A stretch of DNA of 64,000 bases, from assembly GCA_011389865.1 (NCBI GenBank), contig JAABTL010000007.1, positions 1-64,000 on the forward strand, in the 5' to 3' direction. The notes under the pieces are model-generated. The model worked only from the letters and a program-made list of their open reading frames with translations. It ran no database searches and was not told where the DNA came from. This DNA comes from Trueperaceae bacterium. Lineage in GTDB: Bacteria; Deinococcota; Deinococci; Deinococcales; Trueperaceae. Below, one piece after another: positions 62,409 to 64,000 of the stretch (positions are counted from its first letter, which is position 1; the number at the start of each line of letters is the position of its first letter). The position numbers and the translations under genes are program-made.

Positions 62409-63686
62409 TCACACCGGTGCGGCGCCGCGCGCTGGGGTGGTCGGTTCGTCGGCGCCGGCCGCGATCGCCCGGATGCGGTCCACGGGCGCCGGATGCGTCA
62501 GGAAGAGCCAGGCGTACAGCGGGTGCGCGGTCGGATCGGCGAGGGCGTCGTGGCTCAGGCGACGCAGGGTGGCGATCATGGCCGCCGGCGAGTGGCTGCG
62601 GGCCGCGAACGCGTCGGCCTGAACCTCGAAGCGCCGGCTGAGGGCGTTGAGCAGCACGCCGATCGCCGTCGTCACCGGCGTGAACAGCAGGCCGAACGCC
62701 AGCAGGTTCAGCGCCAGGACGCGCCCGTCGGCGCCCAGGGCGCGCGACAACGCCGCGCTGTCGACGACCAGCGAGAGGAAGAACAGCGTCAGCGTGACCG
62801 AGGCGACGTTGCCGAGGAGCAGCCACGGCAGGTGGCGCAGCCGCGCGTGCCCGACCTCGTGCGCGACCACGGCGACGACCTCGTCGGGCGGGTGCCGCTC
62901 GACGAGCGTGTCCAGCAGCACCACCTTCTTCTGCCTACCCAGGCCCGAGAAGAACGCGCCGGCCTTGGTCGAGCGCTTCGAGCCGTCCATCACGTAGGTG
63001 TTCTCCAGCCGGAAGCCGGCGCCGCGCACGTAGTCCGCGATGGCGTGCCTGAGCTCGCCGTCGGGGAGGGGCGTCAGCTTGTTGAACAGCGGCAGCAGCA
63101 CGCTGGTTTGGAAGGTGGCCAGCAGGACCACGACCACGGCGGCCAGGGCCGCGTACGGCAGCCAGAAGGCCGTGCCCCACGCGTCGATCGAGGCCAGCAG
63201 CAGGGCCAGAAGGCCGCCGCCGAGCACGATGGCGAGGGCGTAGCCGGTCAGGCGGTCGCGGACGAAGGTGGCGACGGTGGTGGTGTTGAAGCCGAAGCGT
63301 GCCTCGATCCCGAACGTGCGCGCGATCGCGAACGGGAGCCCGACGAGGTCGAAGGCGAGCGCGACGCCGCCGAGGAAGAGCAGGGTGGTCCACCAGCCGC
63401 CGCCGGTCGCGTCCGCCAGGGCGCCGTGGACCGCGGCGAGCGTCCCGGTCACGATCAGGGTCAGCCACAGCGCGAGCGTCACCAGGGCCTCGACGAAGCC
63501 GAGCCGCGCCTTGGCCATCGCGTACGCGCGCCCGCGGGCGTACGCCGCCGCGTCCACGACGCCGGCGAGTTCCTCCGGCGGCGTGGCGGGTTGGTGACGC
63601 AGCTGCAGCCAACGGGCCACCCACGTCAGGCCGAAGTCGGCGAGCAGCACGACCACGAGCAGGGCGAGCAGGGCTTCGGCACTCAT
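62409..63686 (-). CDS. M48 (Ste24/CAAX prenyl protease 1-like) membrane metallopeptidase
   Basis: 425 aa with seven or more helices. N-terminal CAAX_prot N domain, then GAFFSGLGRQKKVVLLDTLVE and the zinc motif HEVGHARLRH (about residues 270-280), with the downstream Glu in FEVQADAFAA. Probably cleaves misfolded membrane proteins. Start ATG 63686 overlaps the stop of the upstream alpha/beta hydrolase (ATGA), so it is the second gene of that unit. Converges on anmK with only 7 bp between. Confidence 0.92.
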   Translation of the reverse strand: MSAEALLALLVVVLLADFGLTWVARWLQLRHQPATPPEELAGVVDAAAYARGRAYAMAKARLGFVEALVTLALWLTLIVTGTLAAVHGALADATGGGWWTTLLFLGGVALAFDLVGLPFAIARTFGIEARFGFNTTTVATFVRDRLTGYALAIVLGGGLLALLLASIDAWGTAFWLPYAALAAVVVVLLATFQTSVLLPLFNKLTPLPDGELRHAIADYVRGAGFRLENTYVMDGSKRSTKAGAFFSGLGRQKKVVLLDTLVERHPPDEVVAVVAHEVGHARLRHLPWLLLGNVASVTLTLFFLSLVVDSAALSRALGADGRVLALNLLAFGLLFTPVTTAIGVLLNALSRRFEVQADAFAARSHSPAAMIATLRRLSHDALADPTAHPLYAWLFLTHPAPVDRIRAIAAGADEPTTPARGAAPV

Positions 63687-64000
63687 GGTGGACCAGCGTA
63701 CGTCAGCACCCAGGCGGTCGCGAGGGCGCGGATCGTCGCGCGGATGGCGCCGGCGGCCTCGGGCGGCTCGACGCGGCCGCACAGCCGCTCGCACAGGGGC
63801 ACGTAGGGGTCCTCGAAGTGGCAATGGGTGGCGTTCGGGATGCGCACCACCCGCGCCGAGGCGATCCGGGTCGCGACCGGCAGCATGTTGCCGTTGGCGT
63901 TGCAGCTCGCCGGCTCGGCCGCCAGGAAGAGCGCGGGGACGGCGAGGTCGGTCGCGCCGGCCGCCAGGCCAGGGGCGCCGTCCCCGGGGCGACCGCCGCC
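63683..64000 (-). CDS. Alpha/beta hydrolase, C-terminal part (runs off the window)
   Basis: The frame is open to the window edge, so only the last about 105 residues are visible. A catalytic His is likely in VRIPNATHCHFEDP, preceded by a buried strand (LAVPALFLAAEPAS) that would hold the acid residue; downstream is CERLCGRVEPPEA. The pattern fits chlorophyllase/dienelactone-hydrolase-like secreted or cytosolic esterases. It overlaps the M48 protease start by ATGA. Confidence 0.65.
   Translation of the reverse strand, partial: GGGRPGDGAPGLAAGATDLAVPALFLAAEPASCNANGNMLPVATRIASARVVRIPNATHCHFEDPYVPLCERLCGRVEPPEAAGAIRATIRALATAWVLTYAGPP

Overview
The window is about 72% GC, almost fully coding on both strands, and carries no tRNA, rRNA, CRISPR array or insertion sequence that I can see. 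Gene content (group 1 Mrp antiporter, kbl-tdh, a CrtY-type lycopene cyclase, Trk/Kht antiporter, Thermus-like sugar ABC transporter, fasciclin lipoprotein, tldD/tldE, many secreted proteins) and promoter architecture (a TANNNT hexamer followed after 5-8 nt directly by the start codon, i.e. leaderless transcripts) fit Deinococcota, perhaps a Truepera-like lineage. That assignment is inference.

Bases 1-16,000 form a replication/repair block. A truncated error-prone DNA polymerase dnaE2 is followed by convergent bcp and the tldD-tldE pair, then parA-parB on the minus strand. A 1.25 kb gene-free stretch and a plasmid-type Rep_3 initiator follow. The gene-free stretch carries six tandem 21-23 bp iteron-like repeats with G-tracts in helical phase, scattered extra copies, an AT-rich patch beside a large hairpin, and one of three copies of the palindrome GCCATAACGTTATGGC. 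The other two copies lie inside dnaE2 and between dnaE2 and bcp; they are the best parS candidates. Rep is followed by an abasic-site sensor (YedK/HMCES), ligA and polX. A plasmid-type origin thus sits among housekeeping genes, suggesting a chromid or a chromosome driven by a plasmid-type origin.

Bases 16,000-31,500: the seven-gene mrpABCDEFG operon with overlapping starts; kbl-tdh (threonine to glycine) behind a leader that can sequester its ribosome binding site; a TetR regulator; a Nudix hydrolase; an internally duplicated secreted protein; an MFS exporter; leucyl aminopeptidase; and two rhodanese genes behind a strong leaderless promoter with a CsoR/CstR-like half-palindrome.

Bases 31,600-45,200: a three-domain fasciclin lipoprotein; a sugar ABC importer (binding protein and two permeases, no ATPase); a YugP-type protease; a methyltransferase; a GAF-GGDEF-EAL protein; a peptide-type ABC importer without ATPases; a membrane methyltransferase; and an APH-type kinase. 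A 21-bp tandem repeat separates the kinase from a tyrosine phosphatase.

Bases 45,200-64,000: lycopene cyclase coupled to khtT-khtU; a three-repeat PPC secreted protein; an M20 amidohydrolase; an AEC transporter; a saccharopine-dehydrogenase-like reductase; a sugar isomerase/Gfo-Idh pair; a lipid kinase; a second peptide-type ABC importer without ATPases, divergent from a beta-lactamase-fold hydrolase plus anmK (possible cell-wall recycling); an M48 protease; and the C-terminal end of an alpha/beta hydrolase running off the window.
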